Positions 35,778 through 47,501 of a stretch of DNA of 64,000 bases are shown piece after piece. The position numbers were made by a program, and so were the translations under genes. This DNA comes from Areca catechu (Eukaryota; Streptophyta; Magnoliopsida; Arecales; Arecaceae), in assembly GCA_021397845.1 (NCBI GenBank), contig CM038052.1:149446854-149510853 (forward strand). The letters are read 5' to 3'. The notes below the pieces were generated by a model. It had not been told where the DNA came from. It searched no databases and saw only the letters and a program-made list of their open reading frames with translations. Each line of letters begins with the position of its first letter. Position 1 is the first letter of the stretch.

Positions 35778-37546
35778 CTAGGGAGGAACATGCCCTGTTA
35801 CCAGATAATTCATAATATGGGCAAACCAGGGAAGATTGCTGTTAGAAAAAATTGAGAATAGCTGCTCATCAGGAAACCTATCTCCAATAATTTTCTTGAT
35901 GTATTCTACTAAGATCCTAGAAATGTGATCTGCTACCAAATTTTTGGAACCTTTCTTATCCAATATTTATAAGTCAAATTCTTGTAACAAAAGGATCCAT
36001 CGAATCAGTCTAGGCTTTGTATCCTTTTTGGATAGCAGATGTCTTAATGTTGCATGATCAGAGTAAACTAGGACCTTAGACCCTAATAAATATGATCAAA
36101 ATTTTTCTAGGACGAATACAACTGCTAGTAACTCTTTTTCAGTAGTGGTATAGTTCATTTATGCATCTGAAAGAGTTTTACTAGCATAGTAAATTACACG
36201 GGATTCCCTATTAAGATTCTATCCTAAAACAACTCCTACAACATAATCAGAAGCATCACACATGATTTCAAATGGCAGAGTCCAATATGGAGGCTTGATA
36301 ATAGGTGCAATGGTCAAAGCAGTTCGAAGAATGTTAAAAGTGGCCAGACATTCTTTACTAAAATCAAAGGACTTGTCTTTGGCAAGTAAATTACACAATG
36401 GTCGAGAGATTTTGCTGAAATCCTTGAAGAAGCATATATAAAAACCAGCATGGCCAAGGAAGGATCGTACTTGTCTAACCGAGGTCGGGGGAGGCAATTT
36501 CGAGATTAATTCAACCTTAGGTTTGTCAACCTCAATCCCTCGCTCAGAAATAATGTGTCTGAGCACAATTCCCTAACGAACCATAAAATGGCTCTTCTCC
36601 CAACATAAGACTAAGTTGGTTTCTATACAGCGTTTTAATACCTTAGCCAAATTATGGAGACAGTCCTCAAATGAAGATCCAAAGACAGAAAAATCATCCA
36701 TAAACACTTCAAGGAAGTGACCAACCATGTCGGAAAATAAGGCCAACATACATCGTTGAAAGGTGGCTGGTGCATTACAGAGACCAAAAGGCATGCATCT
36801 GAAGGCAAACGTTCCAAAAGGGCAGGTAAAGGTGGTCTTTTCTTGGTCTGCAGGAAATACTGGGACCTGGTTGTATCATAAATATCCATCCAGAAAATAA
36901 AAGAAACTTTGCCCTGCTAGCTGCTCTAGAATTTGATCGATAAAAGGCAGAGAGAAGTGATCTTTCCTAGTAATGGCATTCAGTTTCCGGTAATCTATAC
37001 ACACTCTCCAACTAGTGGTTGCTCGGGTGGAAATTGACTCGCCCTTTTCATTTTGTATAACAGTAATACCAGACTTCTTAGGTTCTACCTGGGTTGGACT
37101 GACCCATTGGCTATCAGAAATTGGGTAAATAATGCCGGCATCCAACCATTTTACCATTTCTTTTTTGACAATTTCCCACATGTTTGGATTTAGCCTCCGT
37201 TGCATGTCCCTATGTGGTTTAGCTTCTACTTCATAGTGAATATGGTGCATGCAAACAAAGGATCAATTCCCTTAAGATCAGCTATTGTCCATCCTATTGC
37301 CTCTTTATGTTCTTTGAGTACATCCACCGATTTTTGTTCTTTATCAGAGGTCAAGGTAGATGCAATGATTACCGGAAGGGTATCATTGGATCCAAGAAAA
37401 GAATACTTCAACTTGTTAGGAAGAGGCTTCAATTCTAGCTTGGGTGGTGCTTCTAAGGATGGCACTAAAGGGCTTGATTGAGTCGGTAATGAATCATATT
37501 TCACAGTCCAGGGAGGAATGGTGCTAAACTTGGGTGGCTCTAACAA
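35778..37546 (-). pseudogene. Athila reverse transcriptase and RNase H
   Basis: An N-terminal linker (37546-37250: LELKPLPNKLKYSFLG, KEHKEAIGWTIADLKGIDP) is followed by a frameshift. Then RT: RRLNPNMWEIVKKEMV, LDAGIIYPISDSQWVSPTQV, WRVCIDYRKLNAITRKDHF, MPFGLCNAPATFQRC, and the active site FMDDFSVFG. RNase H follows (CDASDYVVGVVLG, DKKGSKNLVADHISRI). From 37250 to 35778 the frame is constant and is broken only by stops (36876, 36573, 36219 and more). The lineage is Athila by the RT N-terminal wording. Confidence 0.9.
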
Positions 37547-39849
37547 AGCTTCACTTCATTTGTATATTCATCAACATCAAAATTGTCAGTTCCAAAATGT
37601 GTCAAACATGCTTGCAAAGGATCTGAATCAAGCAACACAGGAAGTTTCTTATTTAGTACTTCTTCTATCATGTTCACTTCATTATGATCATAAGTGGGAG
37701 GTCCTTGGCATGCATTAAAAATATTCAACCTCATTTTCTTGTTTTCAAAAGAAACATCCATAACCCCTGTTCTGCAATTTGTGCAAGCATTAGCGGTAGC
37801 TAAGAAAGGTCTTCCAAGAATGATGGGTATCTGACTAGGGTTACCGCTTGATTCCATGTCTAAAACAAGAAAATCAACCGGGAAGTAGAACTCATCTACT
37901 TTCACCAACACATCCTTAAGCATTCCACAGGGTACCTTGACCGATCGATCAGCTAACTGTAAAGTCACCATCATGGGTTTTAATTCTCCGAATTTAAACA
38001 AATCATACACTGAGCTTGGGAGAAGGTTTATACTCGCACCCAAATCTAACAAGACTTTCTTGATTGTGAGGTCCCCTATGACACAAGAGATAATTAGGGT
38101 ACCTGGGCCTTTAAGTTTGGGTGGAGCTATCTGCTGAAAAACTGAGCTGGCTTGCTCAGTTAACTGGATTTTCTTAGGGATGTATGCCTTAGATTTCCAT
38201 TTCTGTGTGCACAGATCCTTAAGAAATTTGGCATAAGCCAGAACTTGCTTGATGGCATCGAGGAGAGGTAAATTTATTTGGACTTGCTTGAATAGTTCAA
38301 GCATCTCATTCATTTTCAAATTCTTCTTATCCAATGGTAAAGGTGATTCCAAAGCACTAGGGAATGGAGCCTTAGGTACAGGTGCTTGACCAATGGATTC
38401 CTTCTCCTCTTCAGCCACTTCTACCTCTTGGGTTAGCTTAGGCTGGTTCAATGTTTTCCCACGTCTTAAGGATATGACAGATTTAGCATGTTCAGAAAAA
38501 TTCTCAGGTCCAGTGGAGCTCTCAGCCATATATTGACCTTTGGGATTGATAATGGGCTGGCTAGGCAACTTACCTTCTTCCCTCCGATTGAAAGCTGTAG
38601 CTAGCTGACCTATTTGGGTCTCTATCTTGGCAATGGATTGGGTGTGGGAGTGAAGGATTTGGGTATTCATGTCCGGCCCCTTCAAAGCTTGAAGCACCTT
38701 CTCTTGAAGAGAATGATCAAGATTGCTTGGCAGAGGTTGTGGAGGCTGTGGGGCACTTTGGTACTGTGGAAATGGCATGCTTTGAAAGTTGGTCTCCTGA
38801 TAATTGGGCCTAATAGATGAATTGATTCCAGGTTGTGGTTTCCAAGAAAAATTTGGGTGATTGCGCCAGCCAGGATTGTATGTGTTCGAGTATGGATCGT
38901 TTCCTGGTCTAGGAGCCATTCGGGTTTGGGCTTGATGGGCTTGCTCCTGAAAGAGCTCAGGAAATTGGTAAGTGGATGGACAATCACCTAAGGAGTGGGT
39001 GGGACTTGAGCAGATAATACAGACTTCTTGAGTGTGATGAGATGAGGAGGAATTATTTCCAGCTTGCAAAATTTGGTCGAGCTTCTGAGATAGCTCATCT
39101 ACCTTGCTGTAGATGTCTACAGCATGACCAACTTCATACATTCCTCCTCTCTTGGGTCCTACGAGTCCTATGGGAGGATCTCTATGGGAAGCTAACATAT
39201 GATGTAGGGAGTTTTCACTTAGGGTTTCAAACAACTGCCATGCCTCATGTTCATTTTTAAGCATGAACGTTCCTCCACATGAGGCATCCGCCATTTACCA
39301 GTGCCTTTCTGACAGACCGTCATAGAAGCACTGGACTAATTGCCATTTGGGTATGGCATGGTGAGGACATTTTTTGATCAACTCTTTCAATCTCTTCCAG
39401 GTTCCATGAAACATTTCTCCGTCCAATTGGAAAAAACTAGTAATGGCTTTTCTGATTTGATTCGTCTTTCCTATGGGAAAATATTTCTTAAAAAACTCAC
39501 TCTGAAGTTGATCCCAAGTTGAAATTGTCACAGTGTCTAGGGAATTCAACCAGTATTTGGCTTTGTCTTTCAGGAAAAAAGGGAATAACTTAAGCCTTAA
39601 AGCATCGTCGGAGAAATTTTGTATCCTAACAGTGGAACAGATTTCTAGAAATTCATCTAAGTGTTTATATGGATCTTCAGTTGCAAGTCCGTAAAAAGAG
39701 GGTAACATCTGGATCACACTGGACTTGATTTCGTACTGGACATCATCTACATGGGGTACTTGGATTCAAGGTGAATAAGTGTATTTTGAAGGAGTGAAGT
39801 ACTCCTTCAGCGGAGGGTCAATTCTTTGATTTCCTTGATTAGGATCCAT
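37540..39849 (-). pseudogene. Athila gag and protease
   Basis: ATG at 39849 (MDPNQGNQR). Gag runs in one frame to 37540 with two stops: TGA at 39766-39768 and TAA at 39295-39297. Motifs include LPSFYGLATEDPYKHLDEF, LKDKAKYWLNSL, and a zinc knuckle CIICSSPTHSLGDC (CX2CX4HX4C). A long Pro/Gln-rich linker precedes the protease (LLDLGASINLLPSSVYDLF), with the DLGA active site usual for Athila, and PIILGRPFLATANA. The 584-codon segment 39294-37540 is still open. A frameshift at about 37545 separates it from RT. Confidence 0.9.
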
Positions 39850-40954
39850 AGTACTTGGGCTGGTTGCTCTACTGGAGCTTTCGATTTTTGGATCTAGGGA
39901 TATATGTTTAGGTTCTCGAAGTTGACGCCTAGAATACACTAACATACACCCTCCTAAAGCAAACAGCAATCAAAGATTTCTTTTTTTTTTAATTAATGAA
40001 TGAAAAGTGGAAGAATGAGAAGAGGTCTAAAGGAGAAGTTCCTAAAAGAGTCCTAAGCTAGAGAGAAGAGAGTTAATTTAATTTTTTTTTTTTCTTTTTT
40101 CAAACAAGTGAAACAAATCAAAATCACTATCCTAGGGTTAACCTAGATCTAGATAGCTCCTAATTGATCCAAGGTTACCTTCGAGCAATCCAAGCCCAGG
40201 ATCAATTAACTGACTCGGCCAGGTAAGTGTAAGGTTGGTGAAGGTTCCCTTATCGCCTGCCTTAGACACCAATTAAAAATTGGCCAGGTAAGCGGAACCA
40301 ACGCATCTCCCTTCGGGCTCTAGTCCCTGAACCACTTTCCTTAGACACCAAGGAATTAAATGATCTGAACTCGGTCCAACTCTAGGGTTTCCTTGTCCTA
40401 TTGAGCTCGAAATCCTTAGGGTTGACATCTAATTGATTTTAAAATTAAAGGCTTGGGTCAATGCAAATGCTGGGTTGATGGTTTGTGGGATAAGGAAGGG
40501 TATTGTCTCCCCACCTTATCTGATTAATGGGTTGTGCCTTTAAGTTGATTATGGAATTATGAAATGCAACAACTAAGGTGTCCAAAATAAAAGTTATAAA
40601 CAAACAAAATTAAACTTAATTTTTTTTAAATTTTGATGATTAAGTCTCTGATCCTAATAAATTATGAAATGTCTGGGTAAATTTTTTTTGGATTTTGCAA
40701 AAAAAATAAATTTACCTAAGTGAATCTAAAAATGAAAAACAAAAAGCATAAAATTTTTTTGTTCAATCTTTTTGTACCCTAGGACAACCATTCAACATAA
40801 CCTCCCAGTTATGCCAGGGAAACCTTATGTCAGGGCACTCAAGATTGGAAATTTAATTTTTTTAATTTTATTTTAATTTTCAAATTTTGAATTTTGAAAT
40901 TTAATTTTTTTTAATTTTTTGATTTTTGATTTTTTTTTAGAATAACGCCAAAAG
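39850..40954 (-). other. 5' leader of Athila
   Basis: Non-coding. 40185-40570 is the shared leader module, with hairpin CCAATT/AATTGG at 40269-40283. 40781-40832 is the stem-loop shared with the copia leader at 14522. Several long A/T tracts. Confidence 0.75.
40781..40832 (-). ncRNA. Leader stem-loop shared with the Tork/Angela-type copia
   Basis: Plus strand: AGGACAACCATT, CATAAC (40796-40801), 6-nt loop, GTTATG (40808-40813), CCAGGGAAACCTTATGTCA. It sits about 120 bases downstream of the Athila primer binding site. Confidence 0.55.
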
Positions 40955-40972
40955 TCCCCGACAACAGTGCCA
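40955..40972 (-). other. Primer binding site of Athila
   Basis: Minus strand TGGCACTGTTGTCGGGGA, the decayed form of the TGGCGCCGTTGCCGGGGA site typical of Athila/Tat elements, a few bases from the LTR end. Confidence 0.85.
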
Positions 40973-40978
40973 AAAATC

Positions 40979-42464
40979 TGATGCGCGTCACAACGCACCG
41001 ATTTAGAACCTTAAATCCACTACTCTAAAAGATAGAATAGCGGGAGTAAGGGTCGAACCCACAGAGACTTCCGGGTTATTTTGAAAAAGAATTTTCTTTT
41101 GATTTAAAATAGACTAAAACAAACTAGAACTAATGCAAGAAATAGATGTAAATAACGAACTCGTGAAAGCAACTCAGATATGACCTATCTCAAGAGTACG
41201 GCCCGTACCCGTGGATCATGGCCCATCCCTTAGGTATAGGTCAGTCAAAAGTTAATTCACTTTGACTTACTTCAAACACTAATCCAACATGACTCCAGTA
41301 TTACTTCAAATAAAAACAAATAAAAACAAGCATGGATTAATATAAAGCAAAATAAACATTTATTGCATAAGAATTGGGGTACACAGAGAAAATAAAAGAA
41401 AAGTATGGAACAAAGGTCCCTTTCTCCCTTTTTATCTGACTCTTGTGATAGTAACAGTAGGAACTAGAATGACGGATGATGATAAAGTGGAGCCTCCCCA
41501 AAATTCTTTTAGAGAAGAGAATCACCAAGATATTTATAGATGAAAAATACTGTGTCGGGCCCGTATGGGAACCGTGGTGATTTTCTCATCCCAATCTGCT
41601 TCTCAAACTCAGCGCTATCTCCTCATCTGATATCCTTTGCGACTATATCTCCATCTTGAAAATCAAACTCAAAAATCCTATCACACAACCCGCGTCCATC
41701 CAGCGTCGTCTAACAACTCTTCTCGTTCCAATGCTTATCCTTGTTTTCAGACACCTTGATCCAAGTCTGAGCAAACTTCCTCCATGATCATGAATCAGCA
41801 AGGGACGGTCACCAAGAGGAAACTCGGAGGCAGCAGGGGCAGTGACAAGCGGCTTCAAGATGGCGATAGCTTACGGCAGCGGGTGGTGGGCACAGCGTGG
41901 CGGAGATGGACTGCTTCGGCGGCAACGTGCGGTGGCTTACGGCAGCGAGACGGCGCGGCAATGGCTTCACGGTGGCAGCAATGGCTGAATGGGGCGGTGA
42001 AAAAAATGAAGTGCAGTAGCCCCATCTCTGGCATTTTTTCGGCCATTGGAGGCTCTCCGGTCGGTGGTGAGGTCGACGGCGGTTTGGGCGTCGCCGGGGG
42101 AAGCTCTCCGACAAGTTCCGGAGCAAATGAAGCACTGTGGTCCACGGTCCTCTCCGTGGACCGGCAGCAATGGCTGTAGGTGGACCGGGCACTGATCTAT
42201 GGACCAAACCGTTGGTCTTGGGTGAACCGGTTGAAAGGTTTTAGGGGCTGCTCCAAAAATCGTGTGGCTTTGAAGTTCGTGCTAAATTCTTATAAATTTT
42301 ATTTCAAGTCCATTCGAAACCCGAATTGCATGTCGTTTATGCCATTGGATTTCTAAAATCGAGCTCTACATGTTTATGGAGTCAATTCCTACAAAATACC
42401 ATAAAAAGTATCAATTTTTAACTAAATAAAGTTGGATTAATTTTTATTATTTTAATGTTTAAAT
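40979..42464 (-). mobile_element. 5' LTR of Athila
   Basis: About 1,486 bp from TGATGCGCG (40979) to TTTAAAT; the expected terminal CA is lost or mutated. The sequence GGGTCGAACCCACAGAGACTTC near 41050 is usual for the U5 of Athila/Tat LTRs. It is close to 32039-33354 throughout, including the 132-codon minus frame (41809-42207). Confidence 0.85.
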
Positions 42465-43075
42465 GTTGGGAAGGCAATAGTGGTGGATGATGGGGTTTGG
42501 CTATCAATAAAGGTTGTGGTCATGGTGGCGATTGTTTAGTTGGGGGTGGGCTTGGTGGTAATGAAAGATGATGCTAGCTACACGGGGAGGCTTGAAGAGG
42601 GGCTTAAATGGGTTAGACGGGAGGTCGGGGTCTCAAGACATTAGAAAAGTGGGGAGAAGAAGGAGAAGTAAGGAGAAGCATAGAGAGAAGAAGAGAGGGA
42701 GGAGGAGAAGTAGAGAAGAAGAGAGGAGAGAAAGGGAACAAGGGAGGGAGGTGATTCGGGAAAAACCTTTAAAAAACTTCTGTTAATTTCTCAATGACTT
42801 ATTCCAATAACATGACCACTTTAAATAGACTCTAAATTCCAATAAGTTTGAGACTAACTCGACCAAAACTCTAGAACTTCAAACTAATCTAAAATAAATA
42901 GACTAATCTAAAATAAATTTTAAAATAATCCAAACTAATCCATTTCCATGCTTTAAGATTTGTGCATAAGCTAGATACAAAAAATAAAAATAAGCCCAAT
43001 CCCTATACACCAAAGTAAAATAAAAAAATAAATATATATGTTTACCCAAAAAAATGCTCGGTGTGCATTAAAATC
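42465..43075. other. Unassigned flank right of Athila, with purine tract
   Basis: No gene seen. Plus strand is G-rich up to 42640. A nearly pure purine run occupies about 42643-42752 and is followed by AT-rich sequence. Confidence 0.5.
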
Positions 43076-43780
43076 CTTACCGGATGATGTTCTTATCAAA
43101 TAGCGGCAAAGTTGATGTAGGGAAGGAGAGTACTGCAACAATCAGTATAGTGTCGACTCCCCTGGAGAGCACCGTAGAGGAGGTCCTGGGACTGCCTACC
43201 ATAGAGCCAAAGGTGGGCAACCTGATTGGAGGTGTGGAGGCTACTCCACTTGTTTTGACGGAGATCAAGGTGGTGGAAATGGCCTGGGTGGTGGCACCAC
43301 TCATGCTCCTTACCATTATGGAGGAGGTGCTAGTGGCTAAACTCTTGGTGCTTGTACTACTTGCAGGGCTAGCTATTATCAAGGTCACCAAGGAAGAGGG
43401 GCCCATCATGGCATGTCTACCAGTGATCGAGGCCATGGTTGAAGCCCTCCCAACCATCACCAAATTGCTGACGGGTGGGGTGGCAAGAGAAACAGTGAGC
43501 AAATCTATAGGAGAGATAGTAGGCAAGGAGGTAGTAGATGCATGCGAAGTGGTGGAACTCCATGGCAGCATCACCCAACGTGGGTCGCCTAGCAGGAATA
43601 TTCCCTGCAGTGATAGTAGATAGTAGTAGTTGGCTTCATAGCTCCTTGCCTTGTCCTAGATAGGTAACCGATCCACTACCTGGGAAGCCAACTGACTGCT
43701 TCACCTAATGTCTACAGGTAGGGCCATGCCTATCAATGTCGTGAGTCTCTCCTTTTGATCTAGTAGATTGCTTCTCTTTC
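43076..43780 (+). other. Region with mirrored open frames, no recognised product
   Basis: A 179-codon plus frame (43084-43623) and a 165-codon minus frame (43574-43077) overlap almost completely. Neither shows a domain I know. A third frame is Gly/His-rich. The composition suggests decayed repeat sequence. Confidence 0.25.
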
Positions 43781-44942
43781 TAGATGGAGACTAGCATCGT
43801 GCAGATCTAGGGTGAGGCCAAGAGCACAGGAGAGGAGCTTACCCAGGTCAAGTAAAAGTTGGAGGTCATGGAAGTTGGGGATGTTGGTGTAGAGCGTGAT
43901 CTATTTGTGACTAAGGAAGCTTGGTAGATGGTCGAGTGCCAGTTAGATCAGTCCACAACTAGGAAAGAGGAGCTGATCTGGGAGCTAAAGGCCACCCACT
44001 AGAGGATCGCCAAACTCATAACTAGTGATAGTGCTGGAATGAGGCTGACCACGACTTAGGCTTCCATAGTGGCATCTAGGATCTCCAGGGGTGTGCAGAT
44101 GAAGGATCCTGGGGTTGCAAATGCTCAATCTATAGGACCCTTAGGAATGCAACTTTGCAAGGGGGAGTCTAAGTTGAGGATCCGACAGGAGACAATGCGA
44201 TGACCTAGATGGAAGGTGCCGCTAGTGGGGATGCAAGTCCACATTCGAAGAGCTTGGACCCAATAATGGGGAATGTTCCTTGCAGGCCATGGCACTGTCT
44301 GGTGCTGCCGGCGAGGCTATTGCATAGGAGGGTGAAATAGTTCCCCTAAGAGTGGACAAGAAAGGAGGGGGTCAGTTAAGCCTGCAGAAGATACAATGGT
44401 CTACCGAGCCATCTGAAGGCCCTCAATGAGAGATCTCTCTCTTGCAAGGGAGGTTGATCGATGTGGAGGGTGCGGTCATGTCCGAGTGAGCTACTAGGGT
44501 GGATGAGGCCAGGCACTTAGTGGACCTATGGGCTCGGGTGGTGGAGGCTGAGATGAAAGCTAACATTTTGGAGGTGGAGCTTGCTTGTACTTTTGAAAAC
44601 CAATAAGCGAGCACCATCAAAGGAAAAGCCACCAAGGGTGATTCTAGGTCCCCGACCAGTGGTAGGGCCAGGGGCACCTCCCAAATGTCTAGGGGAGCAT
44701 GTTCATGGAGCTTCAATGCTGACTTGGATGTGAGGGGCACTTCTTACCGGGCTCACATGCACGCCTTCAATGCTTGTGAGTTTATTATGGGGGTGCACTA
44801 TCCCGAGGCAAGCGAGGTGTTTGGGTCACTCATACCTTGGAACGCCTCCCCCGAAGAGATCATAGATTTTGTAATGCAAAGGAAGAAGAGGCTAGAAGAG
44901 GACTTGAAACTTGCAGACTCTATACCTCCTTTTAAGAAATAA
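43781..44942 (+). pseudogene. Decayed coiled-coil ORF, possible retroelement accessory ORF
   Basis: From about 43781 the plus strand reads as a Glu/Lys/Leu-rich, heptad-like protein with scattered stops. It continues near 44430 (DEARHLVDLWARVVEAEMKA) and ends in an open 85-codon stretch (SYRAHMHAFNACEFIMGVHY, ADSIPPFKK) at 44942. A long coiled coil with this kind of C-terminus resembles plant proteins called putative gypsy type transposon (PF04195-associated), but the diagnostic N-terminal domain is not seen. It is antisense to the Tat pol at 51900-53289, as the extra ORF of Grande-type Tat elements is. Assignment is tentative. Confidence 0.35.
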
Positions 44943-46494
44943 ATGAAAACTTCTTTTTCTTAGTTCCATTCTTTTTTGCATGATGTCTTGTTTCCTTCAA
45001 GTTGCTTCTCTACAATGCTTTGTATGTCTTTACAATGCCTAGGCCAATCTCACCAAGAACAGGATGTGCTGTTGCCTGGGGAATGCCTTCGCATGAATCT
45101 CGAGACATCATTGAGATTTTGGTACCTGGTCATGCTTTGGGGGAAGGGAGAGTATCTGGCCTGCCCCTAATCATGGTTTGCAATGTGGCCTAAGGTGCCT
45201 CTTGATGTGAATGTTTCAGACTGGACATCACATTAATACATTTATGGTGTCACCTCAGTCAGAGTGCAGAGAGCTATAAATGTGGGACCTAGCGAGGGAA
45301 TGCCAACCTTGGGTGGATCGCATAGCACTTCACCTTCAAATTTTTGGAGGAGCAAATGCCTAGCCAACGGGATGCGGACACATGTCATACACTAGTTGGC
45401 TATTGGCATGGTAGCCTTCCCTAGTCCCCTATAAATAATGAGCCAAGGTAGTAGATCTTCACCAAGCTCTTCGAAAGTCTTGCGACCAAAGGAATGTCGA
45501 GACAATGGTCGATCTTCTCTGGTTCCAATGCTGTCAGGTTTCCTTCTTGATGGAAGGGTTCTCTCCAAGACTAGAACCTTTGCATCAAGGGCATGCTATG
45601 GAAATGCTCTCCTTGACATGGGAGGTATTGGGAATGGCCGATGCTTTAGCTAATAGGGTGTGGCTATCATGGCCAGAAGGTGGAATTGGAGGGGTGATGA
45701 CCATCTACCTCATCACCCAGTTCCTCCTCCACCATGACCCATATTTGCATTCGATGGCAGATGGCCTATAGCGGGCACAACTCTAGGAACCCATCTTACT
45801 TGACATCTAGTGAGTCCATAAGAGGGAGGCATGGGGGTGGCCCTTCATTACCTATGATGCAGTTTTGGGCCACCTCAAGCAAGGCCTAGCTCTATGAAGA
45901 AAGGCAGCCAGGCTAGGAGTGGAAGTAGCCTCGAGGATCTTGCTTTGCTTGATAGCCGATGGGTTTGTTCCAAGGCCATGGTAGGGGATGGTCCTTCAAA
46001 ATCTTCAACCCATCTTTGGGCCTTCCTCTCCATCCTTGGTGGGCAAGGCTTCATGATGCTTGCGACTCGCCTCCACATCTGCATGTCAATTGGGTCTTCT
46101 ATGGGTAATGCACATCTTCTCTTTGCCAGCTAGTTTTGCCTCCAATAGATCTGGGAGTTCATTATAACCCAAATAAGGGCCTCGTGATCTTTTTCCAGGA
46201 GAAACCTAATGAAATCATGGGAGTTTTGGTGCTCTAGGGAGATTTGACTTGGTCCTGATCCTCTTCTTGCAAGAGAGGCATAGAAAAAGCTTTAGAGCTT
46301 TAGGGAGTTCTATCATGTCCACCTAACTTGTCCTTGTCCTTTCACTTCCTCTCAAGGGAATCTTGAACAATGTAATTTGGTTGTGGAGCCACAAATACAT
46401 GTACTTGACATACATTAATGAAATGAAATATTCATTTCTTAATACTTATCTGTGTAGATGCCTTCCTTGAATGTTACATGAAGGGCTCACCAGC
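44943..46494. other. Unassigned 1.5 kb, possible decayed Tat LTR or accessory sequence
   Basis: Short plus-strand frames (45438-45653, 45505-45771, 45894-46133) have no recognised domains and are separated by stops, many TAG where Trp would fit. A CTATAAATAATG sequence at about 45429-45440 resembles a TATA box. No firm LTR ends or target duplications found. Confidence 0.3.
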
Positions 46495-47501
46495 CTCACC
46501 TATGACAACCTCACCTAGGACTTTGGACCTAGGAGACTTAATACTTAGTCTGGACTTATGGGTATGGAGACCCACTTAGGTGTCTAACTTCTCGACCAGG
46601 GTACTTGGGGTAATTTAGTCTAAGACTTTGAGACATGAAAGACTTACTGCTTAGTCGGGGCATACGGGTATCGAGATCCAACCTGGGCATCTAATTACGT
46701 GGCCAAGGTGCTTGGGACAACCATGTCCAAGACTTTGATGCCTAGGAGGCTTACTACTTAGCTAGGCCTTATGGATATCATGACCCAACTTGAGTATCTA
46801 ACTGCTTCCCATCTGGGACAAGCTCTCCTAGAACCTTAGGAATAAGGAGTGTCAAAACCTGGCCTATGATAGCCTCACCCAAGAGTTTTAGGAATAAGAG
46901 ATATTAGAACCTCACTTGGAATAGCCTTGCTTAGGACTTTTAGAAACAAGGGGTGTTGGGACCCCATCTGGGATAGTCTTATCCAGGACTTTAGGAGTAA
47001 GGGATGTCAGAACCCTACCTAGGATCGTCTCATCTAGGACTTTGGACTTGGAAGATTTACTACTTAGCTAGGACATATGAGTATTGAGACCCAACTAGGG
47101 TATCTGATTGCTTAATCAAGATGCTTAAGGCAACCTTGTCCAAGACTTTGAGACCTAGGAGGCTTACTGCTTAGCTTGGGCTTACGGGTATCAAGACCCA
47201 ATCGAGCTTCTGCTGCTTGACCAAGGTGCTTGGGACAACCTCATCCAAGATTTTGGTGCCTGGGAGATTTACTACTTAGCCAGGGCTTACAGGTATCGTG
47301 ATCCAACCTAGATGTTTGACCACTCCCAGCTTGAGACAACCTTACCAAGGACCTTTAGGAATAAGAGTTGTCAGAATCTCATCTTAGATAGCCTTGTCTA
47401 AGACTTTTAGGAATAAGGGGTGCTAGAACCCTTCCTAAGATAGCCTCACCTAGGACTTTTAGGAATAAGGGGTATCAGAACCCCACCTAGGATAGCCTTA
47501 C
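46495..47501 (-). repeat. Degenerate tandem array in the Tat 3' region, left part
   Basis: Two interleaved unit types. The longer (about 120 bp) contains CCAAGACTTTGAGACCTAGGAGGCTTACTGCTTAGC..GGGTATC..GACCCAA. The shorter (about 60 bp) contains GGAATAAGGGGTGTCAGAACC..GATAGCCTCACCTAGGACTTT. At least four of the first and seven of the second are recognisable. The array resumes at 51664 after the 47502 element. Tandem repeats between pol and the 3' LTR are known for Tat-lineage elements. Confidence 0.8.

Noticed and set aside
43077..43623. Overlapping 179- and 165-codon frames as a host gene
   Set aside because: They mirror each other on opposite strands, have no recognisable domain, and the surrounding sequence is decayed repeat DNA.
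45429..46133. TATA-like CTATAAATA followed by open frames as a host gene
   Set aside because: The frames are short, shift repeatedly, contain many stops and match no family I know.
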